From assembly GCA_910591455.2 (NCBI GenBank), contig OU342816.1, positions 24,253,599 to 24,317,598 of the forward strand: 64,000 nt of DNA, in the 5' to 3' direction. The notes under the pieces are model-generated. The model made no database searches. It was given only the letters and a program-made list of their open reading frames with translations, and was not told where the DNA came from. Both the position numbers and the translations under genes were made by a program. The stretch is from Pholis gunnellus. Its lineage: Eukaryota > Chordata > Actinopteri > Perciformes > Pholidae. Below, piece by piece: positions 53,101-63,726 of the stretch; position 1 is the first letter of the stretch, and each line of letters starts with the position of its first letter.

Positions 53101-56100
53101 GGATCTCTCAAAGAAAAACCAATTACAGCATAATCCTCTAAACCTGGAAGGATTAACTATTGAGATAAGATCTCAGTTTGATAATGGCTTGCACCTGTAA
53201 ATGCATTACACAATATTAAGTGTCTCTTCACTGTTCCACTCAAACACTGCTCTCTTACCTACACAACCCTGGCTCCTTGGTTACCATTACTGCTCTTTGA
53301 CCGCCTTTACTCTGAGCATTCTCTTTTCAATCTCAGTTTACATTTGAATTGCATCTATAATCCCCCAAAAATATTTGTTTTTATTGACCTTATGCAAGGT
53401 CAATTTTAGCAAAGGCATGGGGGCTGAGAACTACCAGCCTGAACCCTATTTCTTTCATCCCTGATTCCCATCCTCCTCACCCTGGTGGAGCTGGCTCTCA
53501 GTGTATCTGCAGGTGTTGCTGGGGAGCATCATCTTCCTCAGCAGGGGCAGGGTACCAGTCACCTCCTCTTCACACACCCAGTCCTCCACTAGACATAGAT
53601 GGGGGTAGTTGGTGGCCAGCAGCCTCAGCAGGGAAGAGTGCAGACCTGGGAACAGGGAAAGAGATAGATGGGTTATTTGTAAGTCTATAACCCACAATAT
53701 TTTGGTGTAATTCACTTTCTTGGGTGTTTTTCCATTTATTTCCAAACATAAAATTCTTATTTGTTTCCAACAAGGGATGATCGTTCACAATCTTTATCAC
53801 TTCCCACAAAACACAGCAATTACAGTTGAGAGTAAGACAAACAAACGGGATGCTTTTCCGCAGGGTTATCCCTGCAATCTAGGTTTGTAACCAGTGTGCT
53901 CCTTTTGCAATACTATAATAGTAAAATAAAATGTGGATTGAAGTCCATGTCTCACCCCCTAGCTCCTGCTGCAGTCCCTGGGCCTGTGTAACCAAGTACT
54001 TAATGGGGATCTGGTCCATCAAAGCTGCTGAGTACGACTTTGGCTTCTTCTGCATCAGGGCTTAAAAAAGAAAAAAGAAGAGGAAAATGTTGAGTGAAGC
54101 AAAGAAACTATAAGACAGGAAATAGAGAGTTTGATAACATAAAGCAAGAAAAGGACAAGATGGAGCATAAGTGTTTTATTTGGCAGTGTAAGGACGCCAG
54201 AGCCACTGTGCCGATGCGTTAAGAGGAGCGGAGGTGATTTTTCATTGACGTGGGTTCATTACCACTGCTGATGGGCTTCATTACTCCTTCCTTGAAGGCT
54301 GCGGGAGCACTTGGGTAAACACAGCAATTAAAGAGATGGGCATAAACTCTCACATAAATCTGGCCTAATGAAGGGCAAGAGGAGCGCTCGTCATGGGAGA
54401 GAATAAACACTGACTAGGCTAACTGCTAATGCTCAATCTAACCTACAGCTGTCCGAGTTAGCTCAGTTCCCGCAGCCATTGTACTTGGCTCTTTGTCAGC
54501 CATCCATTTATTCTCTATGAAGCGGCCAACATTCAGTGCCAAGAGAGAAAAGGATGAATGACTGCACATCCAGAGTGAGAGCATCTCCTACAATTTAACA
54601 GAGGACAAAAGCTGACTTTCTCCTCTCACTGCCTGACAAATTCCCTCTATCCCACATACAATGCCTCCTTCATTGGAGGAGATGACAATGGATGCACTTT
54701 AGACAGGCAGAAGAGGAGAAAATAAGAAATGGAAAGGAAGTGAGCCGACAGCCCAGAGGGAAGTCTGGCACAGTGCAGTGGTATATGGGACACGGTTATT
54801 GTCTCGTACATACCCAGTTGTTTGGTGCTCGCTAACAGGTTCTCCTCATAAGACAGGATGTAGTAGAGGATGAGGAGTCGGGTGGTGATGGAGTAGCGCT
54901 GCCGTCCTCCTCGACTCCCCTCCCCTTGCTAAGCAACAGCAAAAGAGAAGCAAAACAACAGCAACAGGTGAGGGACGGGCAGCAAAGCAGGGCTCTGCAT
55001 CGTCAGTGAAGGAGTGATGGATACATTCAAAACAATTAATCTGCGATATAAAACCCTGGAAGGCTTGGAGCAACAAGCAAGACTTGTTTTTAAAATACAA
55101 AAGAGTTTTAAAGACAAGAATAAATCTGATAATAAAGGCAATATTCTTTAAAGAGCCACTGAAGAGAAGGAACAAACTCCAGTAATTATGGTCAAGGCAA
55201 ATGTTCTAATACTAAACACACACTGTCAGATATCATCAAATTAGCATATGAAGTATTAAGAACACACCACTGAAAGAAAAAAAACTTTTAGTTTCAGGTT
55301 TTTGCAGTTTCCGTGAATCCCTGAGGCAGACTCACCCCAGCAGAGCTCTGGAAGACATTGAGGATCTCCTGCTCAGTGATGGGCTGGTTGGTGGCCTCTG
55401 GGTTGGCCTTGGATGCTGGAGTGAGGATGGAGTTGATATAGGCGTCGATGAGGGGAATCAGTTGCGTGTGCATGGGGGTGGTTGTCTCACAGAGCTGGCG
55501 ATAGATCCAATCCTGGAAGACGCACACAAGGACAGCACCGGATGGCAAAATTCATTAAAAAAAAAAGACAAATAAAAATAGACATCTACCCGTCATTGAG
55601 CCATCGAGCGCTCATTTCCTACCTTGATGGACACTTTGTGCTTGGTGAAGGCTCTGCTCCGGAGCAGCTGGTAGATACAGTGAATTGGGAGGAATCCTGT
55701 GATGTTGGCACTTAAGTTGTTGGTCACTGCGACCCTCACCGCATGTGCTGTAACCACCTGAACACCAGAAATAGAAAAACAAGTTATAAATATAACATAC
55801 AGGACTGTCTCAGAAAATTAGAATATTGTGATAATCCCCATACGTGTGATTTAGTTTACTGAACCAAGCTGAGTGTTTTTCAAGGCTCAGGAAACCCTTG
55901 CAGGTGTTTCGAGTTAATTAGACGATTCAAGTGATTAGTTGAATACCCTACTAGTATACTTTTTCATGATATTCTAATATTTAGAGATAGGATATTTGAG
56001 TTTTCTTAAGCTGTAAGCCATAATCAGCAATATTAAAAGAATAAAAGGCTTGCAATATTTCAGTTGATTTGTAATGAATCCAGAATGCATGACATTTTTT

Positions 56101-59100
56101 GTTTTTTTAATTGCATTACACAAAATAAAGAACTTTATCACAATATTCTAATTTTCTGAGACAGTCCTGTATACAAAGCACAGCTACAAATTCTGTACAG
56201 TTCAATGTCACATTTTAGTGAGAATGCGCACAAATTTAAAAGTAATTATTTTTTTTCTGGCTGCTTCACTGCCAACCTCCTTTCAATCTTCTACTGAGAG
56301 TATGATAAGGTGAACATTCTTGATCGCCAATAACCATGAACAACATACGTGTAAGCAAACATAACTTACTGCACCATATGATGAATATATGCTGTTATAC
56401 TGAGGTATCTATACCTTTACCCAAAACTGCTGTTTAGTGTTAAAAAAATTCTGGTGATCAATTTGCGAAGTCGGACCTTAGTTGTTTTCTCTCCTGCGAT
56501 TAAGATGCAAGAGCAGCTGGAGAATATTTTTTGCCAGGATTATCGGTCTAAGTTTCTTATTTAATTATCTTATTTTTTGTGAAATCTGTGAAACAGTTTT
56601 CCTGGGATCATTTTTATAAGTTACAATTTTTTTTCATCTTTAAAACAAGGCAAATATTTTTTGGGGGTTTCGATAATTTCTGAACTAAAATCATACACAA
56701 ACATACAAATAAACCACTGAACACTAGAATTAGCAGGAAGAAAATGTGCATAAGGATTTAAGGATGGCAACTTATGTACCTGTTCTGTGAAGATCTCCTG
56801 TGTGAAGATAGTCTTCATCTTGCTGAGAGAGCTGGGCTTGATGGCAATCTGTAGAAAGTTGAACATATATATATATATATATGTAACATCAACAATGGTA
56901 GGTTTTCTGTGAGTGAAAACAACCTGCAGGCAACAATGCTGGTATTTTGTAATTCCCTCCTTTCATATTTCATAAGAAGAATTCTACATGGCAGGCGCAA
57001 CATTGAATTGAGAGGATTGCCCTTGGGGGGGAAACAAACAGGCTCTAAATCCAATTACATTACACATCTTAGTGGAAATACACTGAGACAGGAAAACTAC
57101 TTAGCACACAGGCAGGAAACAATAGTGCACTTAATAAGAAATAAAACAGCAAATTGGCCACGGGGTATAGAGTGTTTTGGTAGATATGTGTGTGCTGCAA
57201 GTCTTTCATCAGTGATATGGTCTCTCTATGCTTCACTGCTGCAGTGGAGGAGTCGGGCCAGGAGCTGGTCAGCCAGACTGATGTATTGATCACTGCCTCC
57301 CTCCCACCTCCCACCTTACCTTCATCCCCAAAGTAGAGCACACCAACTCAATAATGGAGCTGAGCTGGTTGCTATGGAAATACATGGCAACCAGTAATAG
57401 CATCTCTCCAAAAGAAGCGGATACGCCTGCAGCACTGTAAGGAGGAGGACACACACAAGCATGTGAGGAGAGTGAGAAAAGACACTTGGACTTGTGGTTA
57501 ATCTTGTATGTAACAGGACAGAATCTTAAACTCATTAAGCTAGTTGCATCAACCCACACACACATCACACCACCTCCTATCAGCCCGCATCCCTGTCATC
57601 GCCCCTAAAGTCGCTTAAGACACACGCATTCATATGTGCTGCTGCAGTTCTAAGTCATTGTTAGGACAGGCCATATTAACTTCATTTTAACAAACAAAAG
57701 CTTTGCTGAATGTATGAATCCCATAATAATAGGACATTTGCTGAAGGCAGCAACACAACGCCGTCACAATGCTAACAAGATCAAACTATTTAAAGTATTA
57801 GACGGTGTTTGTGTTAAACACATAATATAAGGAGCCTCGTCAAAATGAGCATGTCTGTCACAACTACAAATCATTTCCTCAACGTATTCAAAAAATGCTA
57901 CAGTTGCTTAATGCCGCATTATAAGTCACTAAATTACTCAGTAAAACGAACCATTCCATCATGAATGAAGTCGTGATGTGAGCACAGATGTGTTTTATGA
58001 TTCATAAACAGCTTTTTTAGTTGGTAGAATATTTAAACCTTTTTTCTGCTGAAATGCAAACTGCATGCAAAACCCAGAGACACCTTCCAATCAATTATTA
58101 AATAATAAAGACACTGCTTTTTGAGAAATGGTGAGCAGGTGAGCTCTATGTAATCTCAGTGTTAATGGGTTAGATATAGGTACAAAATGTATGTAGGACA
58201 TACCTCTCAAAGTATTCCTCCTCTTTGATCATCCAGCTGAGCCACATGACCATCAGCTGTTCCTGCTCTGGAGTGCTGGACACAGACACAGATAATAATG
58301 CTCACACTCCATGTAACAAGGCGTTCAATTCCAAAAGCTACAGAGAAGAGTTCTGGCTGCCAGCTTACGTTGGCAGAAAATCAAAACTCAAGACCACAGT
58401 TAATTGAATAGGGTTTGTGATCCAAACCTAATGATTTTTTATGTGTTTGCCGAATAAAACAAAGACTTCAATAAGTCTAGCTTCGTGTACCTGACCAGCG
58501 TAGGGAAGGCCAGCAGCTTGCAGAAGGACAAAGAGACAAAGCGGACGCCGGCAGGAGTGGCCGGGGGCCGGCTGGTCATCAACTGAAGGAGCTGCTCTGC
58601 CTCTTCATCTGTGGGTCTATAGAGGGATCATATATCATAGAATACTATCATTAAGACATCAATGTTTTAGAGGTAACACTTTAAACAAACTCACTGACTG
58701 TCACTGACATTTCTAATCTAAAAAAATATAAAATTAGAAATCCTGATTTTCCAAATCGCAGATGAAATATCAGGAGAGCCTCTGCGTCCTCTTTGACCTA
58801 CCTGAGGCCGGCGATGCCCATGAGGGCACAGTAGAGCCGGAGCAGAGCGCTGGCCTTCACCACGTGCTCCTCTCGGAGGCCAGAGTAGCCTGAGCTGACC
58901 TCCTCTTCCATACCGCCGTCATTGGGCACGTGGGTGCTGCGTGAGCGTGGCAGGATGGCGACGAGCTCCAGCAGCAGCTGTCTGCGCATCTGCCACAGCA
59001 CCGAGCTGCTTTCTCTCTTTCGCTGGCAGCACAAAGAGAATGACATCAGTTAGCTGCTGCGCCTCACTTACACTTGGGCTCCAACCAGTGAACGTTTGGC

Positions 59101-62100
59101 CTTGTTTAATGATAAATGACAAACGTATAACAGGTTAACAAAATTGTCAACAATTCATTTTCTGTTGAGGGCCGAAGACCGAATATGGACAGAACGTTTC
59201 ATTACGTTTCCCCAATGCTGCAGAGAGGCTTCTCTACAGAGCTGAGGGAGTCTTATGGTCTACACAAGAGAAACAAACAAATGATAGCATTTGCAGTGAA
59301 AGGCTGATTTAGAAAAGTATCTCTCTGTCTCCATGAACTGCCATCAGATGGAAATATGCATGATGCCATGTATATTTTTGTGTCATGATTTAAACATTAG
59401 CGTGAATGTAGGACTATTCAATTCAAGATATGCGAATTAAAACAGAAAAAAAGGTCCCACAATGGGCAAGAGAATGTATTATGTCAAGGAGGGTCCTCAC
59501 AAGTATAGAAAGAGAAACCTACATGTTTGAGAATGTGTCCATGTGTTTTTACATGACATACACATTAAAAGCCTCAGCTTCATCCTGACTGAGGCGATGC
59601 TTCTCCTACTACTACATACACACAACATGGACATATTATCTAATCAAAGTCAAGTCATGAATCATGTAAACATGAACTAGTTTAACTTAACACCATTACA
59701 TCCAGCGGACTCGGATGAGGTGTCCGCCCTCACACGGCGAGACTCTTGTAACGTGCACCGTGAACACAGCACAACATCTTGTCCTGTCAGCTCACTGCTG
59801 CCTCTGCTCAACATGCTGAAACTAAGTGATCTCAGTGGCTCTTACTGCATTGCAATCATCTCGGTGTTAACTTACCAAACTTCTTCTGCGACCAGTTTGG
59901 TGTGTACAAACTGGAGTGTTTGTGAGTGCGCGCCTAATCAAACAGCAATTAATGGAGTACAGAACAAAGCCTGGACCCTCACCTGTTGTCCGTTGCGAAT
60001 GAACATGCCAAACCAGGTGCGGACTTTGCTATTGGTACCCAGTAGCAGACCACTGACATAAGAGACTAGCGGACTGACTGCCTCATCTGGTGTATCTGGT
60101 CTGTAGTCCAGAGTCAGAGCCACCCCCAGACCAGGCAGGTGACACTCCTCGACCTGGGAATACACAGAAGAAACAAAAACACTGTCAATTACATCACTTT
60201 CTTAGTAAATGCTTCTGATGGCATACGTTTATGTTGAAAACTAAAAAAGACTCCTCAGAGTTCAGTATGTAGAAAAGCTCATATTTGGCATTTTTGCTTG
60301 AAATATGACAAATAATTAATTGATTTTTAAAATAGCTGCTGATTAGTTTTCTGTTGATCGACGAATGGTTTTAGCTCTAATACCCATCAGTCTTCAGCAG
60401 CCTTTGTCACGTGTCCCTGCATGTTATCTGCCCTTTAATCCATCCTCGGGACAGTTTTGAGCAGAGTATAAGTCCTGTTGATGCACTCTTCAGGAAGGCA
60501 ATACATTTTTACTACCTCTCGGGGCCTCGTTCGATAACTGACCTCGTGCTATAACCTTCTTGAGAGCGAGGTGGGGGGGGGGGGGCAAGAAGACAAATTT
60601 CTCCCTCTAGGGATAGTATCACAAAGTGTACCACAACATATATCAGTGAAGGCAAAAGTCTTTCTAACCCGTGTTTGTGTGAAATAACTAGAGAACATAA
60701 TGTTTCTGGCTAAACTGAACCCATCACTATTCAATTAATGTGCTTATTATTTTCTTGATAAATCAATTAGTCGCTTCGTCGATGAAATGTCAGTAAATTG
60801 TAACAAATGCTCGTCTTAGTTTCATGAAGCCCAGCGTGTTTGTTGTGTTGTCCCACTAACAGGTGAAAACCCAATTATATTAAGCTTTCTATCTCAAAAG
60901 ACAAATAATCATAATAATTAAGATGCTACAACCAGAGACAAATTGACAGTCTTGCTGAAACCATTATTACTATTAATTTTCTGTCGATTGGCTAATTGTT
61001 TAATCGACTCATAGTTTCAGCTCTATTTGGTGTCAAAAAGTTGTCTTTGTGTGTAAGATCATAACAACTCAACATGTATTTGTTGGCAAATCATTCTTAA
61101 ATAAATCTGTGTAACACACAGCTTAATTATTGTACAGAATATATATAAATTCTAACATTAAGAAGATCAGGTTGATGACACTATTTATGTTAAACCGATT
61201 TTTTTTTTTTGGGCCACTTGGGGAAAATGATCATGATTTTTTAAGTTCATCTGGTAACATTATCATTCATTGACGTTGTGTTTGCATCCATTAGCTATCT
61301 AAAAAGCAAGATAATGGGAAATATCTGTCTCTTTAGCTGCTAAATGCTCCACTTTGGTCACTGAGTGTGTCTGCTGTTTGGTGCTGAGCAGGTAGTGTTG
61401 GTAACAATAAAGTTGTGGGTCTAAACTATTGGCTGAAAGTTGCTATAAAGCTTTCTAAAGGTGCGGGGAGCTGCAGATCTAGGTGATAATTCTCTGTTAA
61501 CAATGTTTCAAATAAAAATGTGAAACCTGTGACAATGTGATCATAAAATATCAATTATAGTCCCTATAAAGCCATTATGTTCAGCGTTTGAAAATTCACG
61601 ACCGTGGCACTTCCGAGGAGGTATAAATGGGGAGGCATGGCTCGAATGACTCAAATGTCTTCGGTGTAAAGAGAAGCTGCGAAATCAAGGAAATGAAAAC
61701 AAGTTACAGTAAATACTTGTGTCGAGATCATACTTACTGTTTATATGAGACCATGTTTTTGCAAATAATTGACAACATTCTAAACAAACACCATGTAACA
61801 AGTATTACTTTTAGTTTACACATGCCTAATTAATGTGAACAGAATAGCAGGAGAAATGCAGCGCAAAAGCATCTCAAGCAGAACACAGCCGCGTTGATGG
61901 ATTCTCTCATCTGAACTAGATCGGCTTTGGGAGGTTATGTAGAAAGTAGGACGCTGGTGTTACATTTGTGATTGTATTAATAGTGTGACTGACCACCATC
62001 GCTCTGATGTTGAGGGCCTGTGAGGGGTTCATCTGACAGAGCTGCCTGAGGGCTTCAGTCCTGCGTCGACCACCCACGCTCTCCTCATCCTGACGCTCTC

Positions 62101-63665
62101 CATTCTTTATCAAACCTCGACAAACTGCAAAGACACACATGCACATTTAAGGAAACAAGCAGCATAGATCACCCTTAAAAACAACATAAGTTAGAGTTTC
62201 CTGAATTCTTACATTTTGATACTCCCATTAACAACATGCTTACTGAGTTGTCCCATTACAATCAATACATGATAATGTTATGTTTGCTTTATAATCCTTG
62301 CTTAAAAAGGCAGTAAGACTGTTTCATTTCTCCAATGGCCAAGTCATGTTCCTCCATAAATACCCCGAACTGTAGAATCATGACTCATTTATTTGTCTGT
62401 AAATAAGATTTAACAATCATCCCAAGACAGCATTGCCAGAGCCTTATCTTACATCTCATTTCTCATTGTACTTTCCCCACAGCTGACAGTTTAAAGGCAA
62501 ACCGTTCATGGTTGGTTGGGACTATGGCATGCACTGAAGTGATATTAGTTCCCATCTCTGCCACTTCTAGATGATGGCATATGCCACAGAGGAGTCAGTG
62601 CAGTTAGGCCGGGTAACCAGCTCTTGTTCAACATGACAAACATTGATGCTTGTAGACAGAGCCATTTCCCACACTTCACCCCGAGATCAATTCATTTCAC
62701 TTTCAATTCAGTGAAACAAAGTTGTTTCCTGTAACGGAGCCAAAGGGATGTTGACTGCTATGTAGTGCACACAAAAGCTACTGACTTAGATCTGACCCTC
62801 TTTGTGTTAAGGAAGCACCGGAGACGGCGGGCGTTTTCTTATAAGGAGTCTGTCAAAGCGCGCGCACACACACAGCACAGAGCAAGACAATAATGTCCAT
62901 CAATCAAAGACAAAGACACACACACCCTTGGACCAGTGGCATGCCTGGAATTAGAGGGGAAACAGATAAACTGGGAAAGAAAACGTGATGGCAACTCAAT
63001 AGTGATCTGCCTATAACTATAATGAAGCTATCACAGAACGCTTCAAAAGGTAACGTGAAGTAAAGCCGGATTTCTGCCTCAGTAGGAGCACTCACTAGCC
63101 ATATGAAGCTCGTACTGGCAATTAAACAGACACTCTACCTCAACATTATCAGCAGAAAGCATGTGCAGTGTTGCGAGACAGATGATTTACTGCACCTTCA
63201 TTGAAGCTGTCAGGGACGTTGGCAACCAACAGACACAGAAACCAGTCTCCATTGCGGACATGCAGCAAAGCCTCTGCCACGTCCACAATGGGGAGCAAGG
63301 AAGGCAGCTCTAAGAAAAGGAAAACAAAATAAACACATTCATTTGTCAACTGCAGAGGACAAAAATCACTGAGGTGGGATCATTTCAGGCTGGCTTCACC
63401 ATTAGGTAGTTTTGCTAATATACAGCTAATGATGCAGCTAATGTTTGCTTATATAGATAGATATATGTATGTGTGTACAGAAGCCATTATATTCAGCACC
63501 ATCCCACTTCCACAGCACATTTAAAGGTAAAACTACAAAGAAGATAAAAAGGAGTCGGGTACCTGCTTGTAAAATGCAGAGGACATCAGCGACCTCGTCC
63601 AAGTAAACGGGGCTTTCAAATAGTTCAGAGGACTTTAAGAAAAACTCTCCATTTGAGTCTACCAC
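46921..63665 (-). CDS. ints2: Integrator complex subunit 2, 5'-truncated by the window edge (22 coding exons)
   Basis: INTS2 is a large helical-repeat protein of the nuclear Integrator complex, which cleaves snRNA 3' ends and attenuates promoter-proximal RNA polymerase II transcription; it belongs to the structural backbone with INTS1 and INTS7 (family knowledge). The translated exons run co-linear with vertebrate INTS2 as I remember it. Hallmarks seen include ELPSLLPIVDVAEALLHVRN, VWLSW-like MWLSWMIKEEEYFES, MKTIFTQEIFTEQ, DWIYRQLCE, TREELKNALLAAQ, LREVQCLICCLLHQMFIADP and the C-terminal DPDVQLCYCVEA. All 22 exons have AG/GT borders and matching phases; they sum to 3,207 nt including a TAG stop. 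No frameshift or internal stop was found. The usual length is about 1,200 residues, so some 130-150 N-terminal residues lie past base 64,000. There is no catalytic site to check. Recognition of the family is near certain; exact borders come from splice consensus plus homology. Confidence 0.97.
47783..47959 (-). CDS. ints2: ints2 visible exon 21
   Basis: Acceptor GTCTTTTTAG, donor GTAAGT. Encodes LTRAKRFSFFMPILPCLVAF, CQAFPPLYDDVAGLLVQVGQ then VCASDVATKARDVDPLIA. Confidence 0.96.
48320..48425 (-). CDS. ints2: ints2 visible exon 20
   Basis: Acceptor GTCCACACAG, donor GTCAGT. Encodes IFAIQLLSYLCTQYALPKSL then SVARLAVSVMGTLLT, with a split Val codon into the next exon. Confidence 0.95.
48636..48743 (-). 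CDS. ints2: ints2 visible exon 19
   Basis: Exactly 36 codons between CTCTGTCAG and GTGAGC. Encodes GYPQALLPLTVAGIPSIHIC then LDFIPELLAQPQLEKQ. The preceding 1.4-kb intron hosts a LINE relic. Confidence 0.96.
49276..49970 (-). pseudogene. Degenerate LINE ORF2 3' end in an ints2 intron
   Basis: Minus-strand translation gives DRLCCHCDEGAVETELHFLT, then QCPNYRSIREEFFP and TFEENCPDFQSLAERK. It carries the Cys/His cluster C-x-H-C...H-x4-C typical of fish non-LTR retrotransposon ORF2 C-termini. Upstream (near 49,800-49,860) a decayed segment resembles the preceding part of the same protein (WGPL, LHAELCK) but has stops and an apparent internal deletion. The 3' end is an AT-rich AATTGAAATGAATTGA tail at about 49,276-49,300, as expected for a 5'-truncated insertion. 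It lies in the same orientation as ints2. Confidence 0.7.
50131..50415 (-). CDS. ints2: ints2 visible exon 18
   Basis: Largest exon, exactly 95 codons between AACCTCAG and GTAACG. Encodes DSAAVQILLEVCLPTSEEQQ, a divergent linker (APLAGKSKQGSLGPRARGG), then SDLREVQCLICCLLHQMFIA and DPNIAKLVHFQ. The linker is rich in Gly, Arg and Ser and is probably disordered. Confidence 0.95.
50618..50819 (-). CDS. ints2: ints2 visible exon 17
   Basis: Acceptor TTTTGCAAG, donor GTATTT. Encodes RCPPLMDIVLHMLNGYLLAS, KAYLHCHLKETADFDRQSQT, VSNLGVPGQPDTPEVTREEL and KNALLAAQ. Confidence 0.96.
51096..51221 (-). CDS. ints2: ints2 visible exon 16
   Basis: Acceptor GTGTTGCAG, donor GTAACT. Encodes LWVMTVNALQLSAKLLRQQQ then YTQNDLMVDPLIVLRCDQRV and Y. 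No 60-codon open frame exists here, so the exon was found from the flanking exons and phases. Confidence 0.94.
52561..52762 (-). CDS. ints2: ints2 visible exon 15
   Basis: Acceptor is a C-rich CCCCCCCAG, donor GTACAT. Encodes AFQKLPSSSPRLMRILEHLT, LLSPGDLIPYAEALTASMAL, LLEPAVPRRILQTLNKLWMG and LNTVMPR, with the last Arg codon split. Confidence 0.95.
53481..53645 (-). CDS. ints2: ints2 visible exon 14
   Basis: Acceptor GTTCCCAG, donor GTGAGG. Encodes GLHSSLLRLLATNYPHLCLV, EDWVCEEEVTGTLPLLRKMM, then LPSNTCRYTESQLHQ. Confidence 0.95.
53956..54060 (-). CDS. ints2: ints2 visible exon 13
   Basis: Acceptor TTTTTTAAG, donor GTGAGA. Encodes ALMQKKPKSYSAALMDQIPI then KYLVTQAQGLQQELG, matching the conserved KPKSYS and DQIPIK blocks of the family. 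Confidence 0.94.
54814..54928 (-). CDS. ints2: ints2 visible exon 12
   Basis: Acceptor TTGCTTAG, donor GTATGT. Begins with a Gly/Arg-rich run QGEGSRGGRQR that differs from the mammalian sequence, then YSITTRLLILYYILSYEENL and LASTKQL, where conservation resumes. Confidence 0.9.
55336..55512 (-). CDS. ints2: ints2 visible exon 11
   Basis: Exactly 59 codons between GTCTTCCAG and GTGAGT. Encodes DWIYRQLCETTTPMHTQLIP, LIDAYINSILTPASKANPEA, then TNQPITEQEILNVFQSSAG. Near-identical to mammalian INTS2; this was the first exon I recognised. Confidence 0.97.
55623..55757 (-). CDS. ints2: ints2 visible exon 10
   Basis: Exactly 45 codons between GTGTTCAG and GTAGGA. Encodes VVTAHAVRVAVTNNLSANIT, GFLPIHCIYQLLRSRAFTKH and KVSIK. 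Separated from the next exon by a short 110-nt intron. Confidence 0.96.
55800..56169. mobile_element. Tc1/mariner-type MITE, 370 bp, with TA target duplication
   Basis: The ends are near-perfect terminal inverted repeats of about 33 bp. The left end starts CAGGACTGTCTCAGAAAATT and the right end is its reverse complement, and the element is flanked by TA on both sides. It has no coding capacity. The internal AT-rich sequence (including CTGTAAGCCATAATCAGCAA) matches a repeat I recognise from many fish genomes. It sits in the ints2 intron between visible exons 9 and 10. Confidence 0.9.
56780..56848 (-). CDS. ints2: ints2 visible exon 9
   Basis: Smallest exon, 23 codons in phase 0: IAIKPSSLSKMKTIFTQEIF then TEQ. 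Donor GTACAT. The acceptor CTTTCTACAG is preceded by an (AT)n tract about 16-34 nt upstream. Confidence 0.95.
56865..56882. repeat. (AT)9 next to an ints2 splice acceptor
   Basis: 18 bp of AT, 16-34 nt upstream of visible exon 9 in the region normally holding the polypyrimidine tract and branch point. Confidence 0.9.
57320..57434 (-). CDS. ints2: ints2 visible exon 8
   Basis: Acceptor CCTTACAG, donor GTAAGG. Encodes AAGVSASFGEMLLLVAMYFH, then SNQLSSIIELVCSTLGMK, ending on a codon boundary. Confidence 0.95.
58204..58275 (-). CDS. ints2: ints2 visible exon 7
   Basis: Small 72-nt exon, acceptor GTGTCCAG and donor GTATGT. Encodes STPEQEQLMVMWLSWMIKEE and EYFE, with split serine codons at both ends. 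Confidence 0.95.
58491..58616 (-). CDS. ints2: ints2 visible exon 6
   Basis: Acceptor CTCTATAG, donor GTACAC. Encodes RPTDEEAEQLLQLMTSRPPA followed by TPAGVRFVSLSFCKLLAFPT and LV; the codon for the next serine is split across the intron. Confidence 0.95.
58802..59022 (-). CDS. ints2: ints2 visible exon 5
   Basis: Acceptor GCTGCCAG, donor GTAGGT. Encodes RKRESSSVLWQMRRQLLLEL, a variable segment with RSRSTHVPNDGGMEEEVSSG, then YSGLREEHVVKASALLRLYC and ALMGIAGL. The variable acidic middle aligns with a divergent stretch in other vertebrates. Confidence 0.95.
59983..60153 (-). CDS. ints2: ints2 visible exon 4
   Basis: Exactly 57 codons between ATTCCCAG and GTGAGG. Encodes VEECHLPGLGVALTLDYRPD, a variable TPDEAVSPL stretch, then SYVSGLLLGTNSKVRTW and FGMFIRNGQQ. 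Confidence 0.95.
60290..60385. repeat. Second, shorter fragment of the same intronic repeat
   Basis: The segment AATTAATTGATTTTTAAAAT followed by GACGAATGGTTTTAGCTCTA resembles the right end of the element at 60,743-61,026. It is probably a terminal fragment. A G13 homopolymer lies 190 bp away at 60,573-60,585. Confidence 0.4.
60573..60585. repeat. G13 homopolymer
   Basis: Thirteen G inside an ints2 intron. Confidence 0.95.
60743..61026. repeat. Fish interspersed inverted-repeat element (ATTAGTCG / GTTTCAGCTCTA type)
   Basis: It begins near AAATCAATTAGTCGCTTCGT and ends GACTCATAGTTTCAGCTCTA, with an internal AAATGTCAGTAAATTG segment. This is the layout of a very common teleost non-autonomous DNA element whose ends read like GATTAATCGTTGCAGCTCTA. 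The copy is diverged and the family name is left open. It lies in the intron between visible exons 3 and 4. Confidence 0.55.
61994..62124 (-). CDS. ints2: ints2 visible exon 3
   Basis: Acceptor CTTTGCAG; encodes VCRGLIKNGERQDEES, then GGRRRTEALRQLCQMNPSQ and ALNIRAMV, ending on a codon boundary before GTCAGT. It is followed by an 1.8-kb intron containing repeat fragments. Confidence 0.95.
63196..63309 (-). CDS. ints2: ints2 visible exon 2
   Basis: Acceptor TTCTTAG; the split GAG codon restores A-ELPSLLPIVDVAEALLH. The exon continues VRNGDWFLCLLVANVPDSFNE and ends at donor GTGCAG. This is one of the most conserved parts of INTS2. Confidence 0.95.
63563..63665 (-). CDS. ints2: ints2 visible exon 1
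   Basis: Most 5' exon inside the window. It starts in phase 0 after CTCAG with VVDSNGEFFLKSSELFESP, continues YLDEVADVLCILQA, and ends with one base of the next codon before GTACCC. Upstream exons are outside the window. The human counterpart lies about 150 residues into the protein. Confidence 0.93.
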
Positions 63666-63726
63666 CTGAGAAACAACAAGGGAATGAGAAACATGGTGTG
63701 GATCAATCATCCCGAGTCATCCTATT

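Larger units (their letters stand above)
60154..61993 (-). other. ints2: ints2 intron 3-4 (by visible exons)
   Basis: This 1,840-bp intron holds the two repeat fragments annotated separately, a poly-G tract and AT-rich sequence. I see no further exon in it: the flanking exons join in phase and are contiguous with vertebrate INTS2. Confidence 0.8.
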
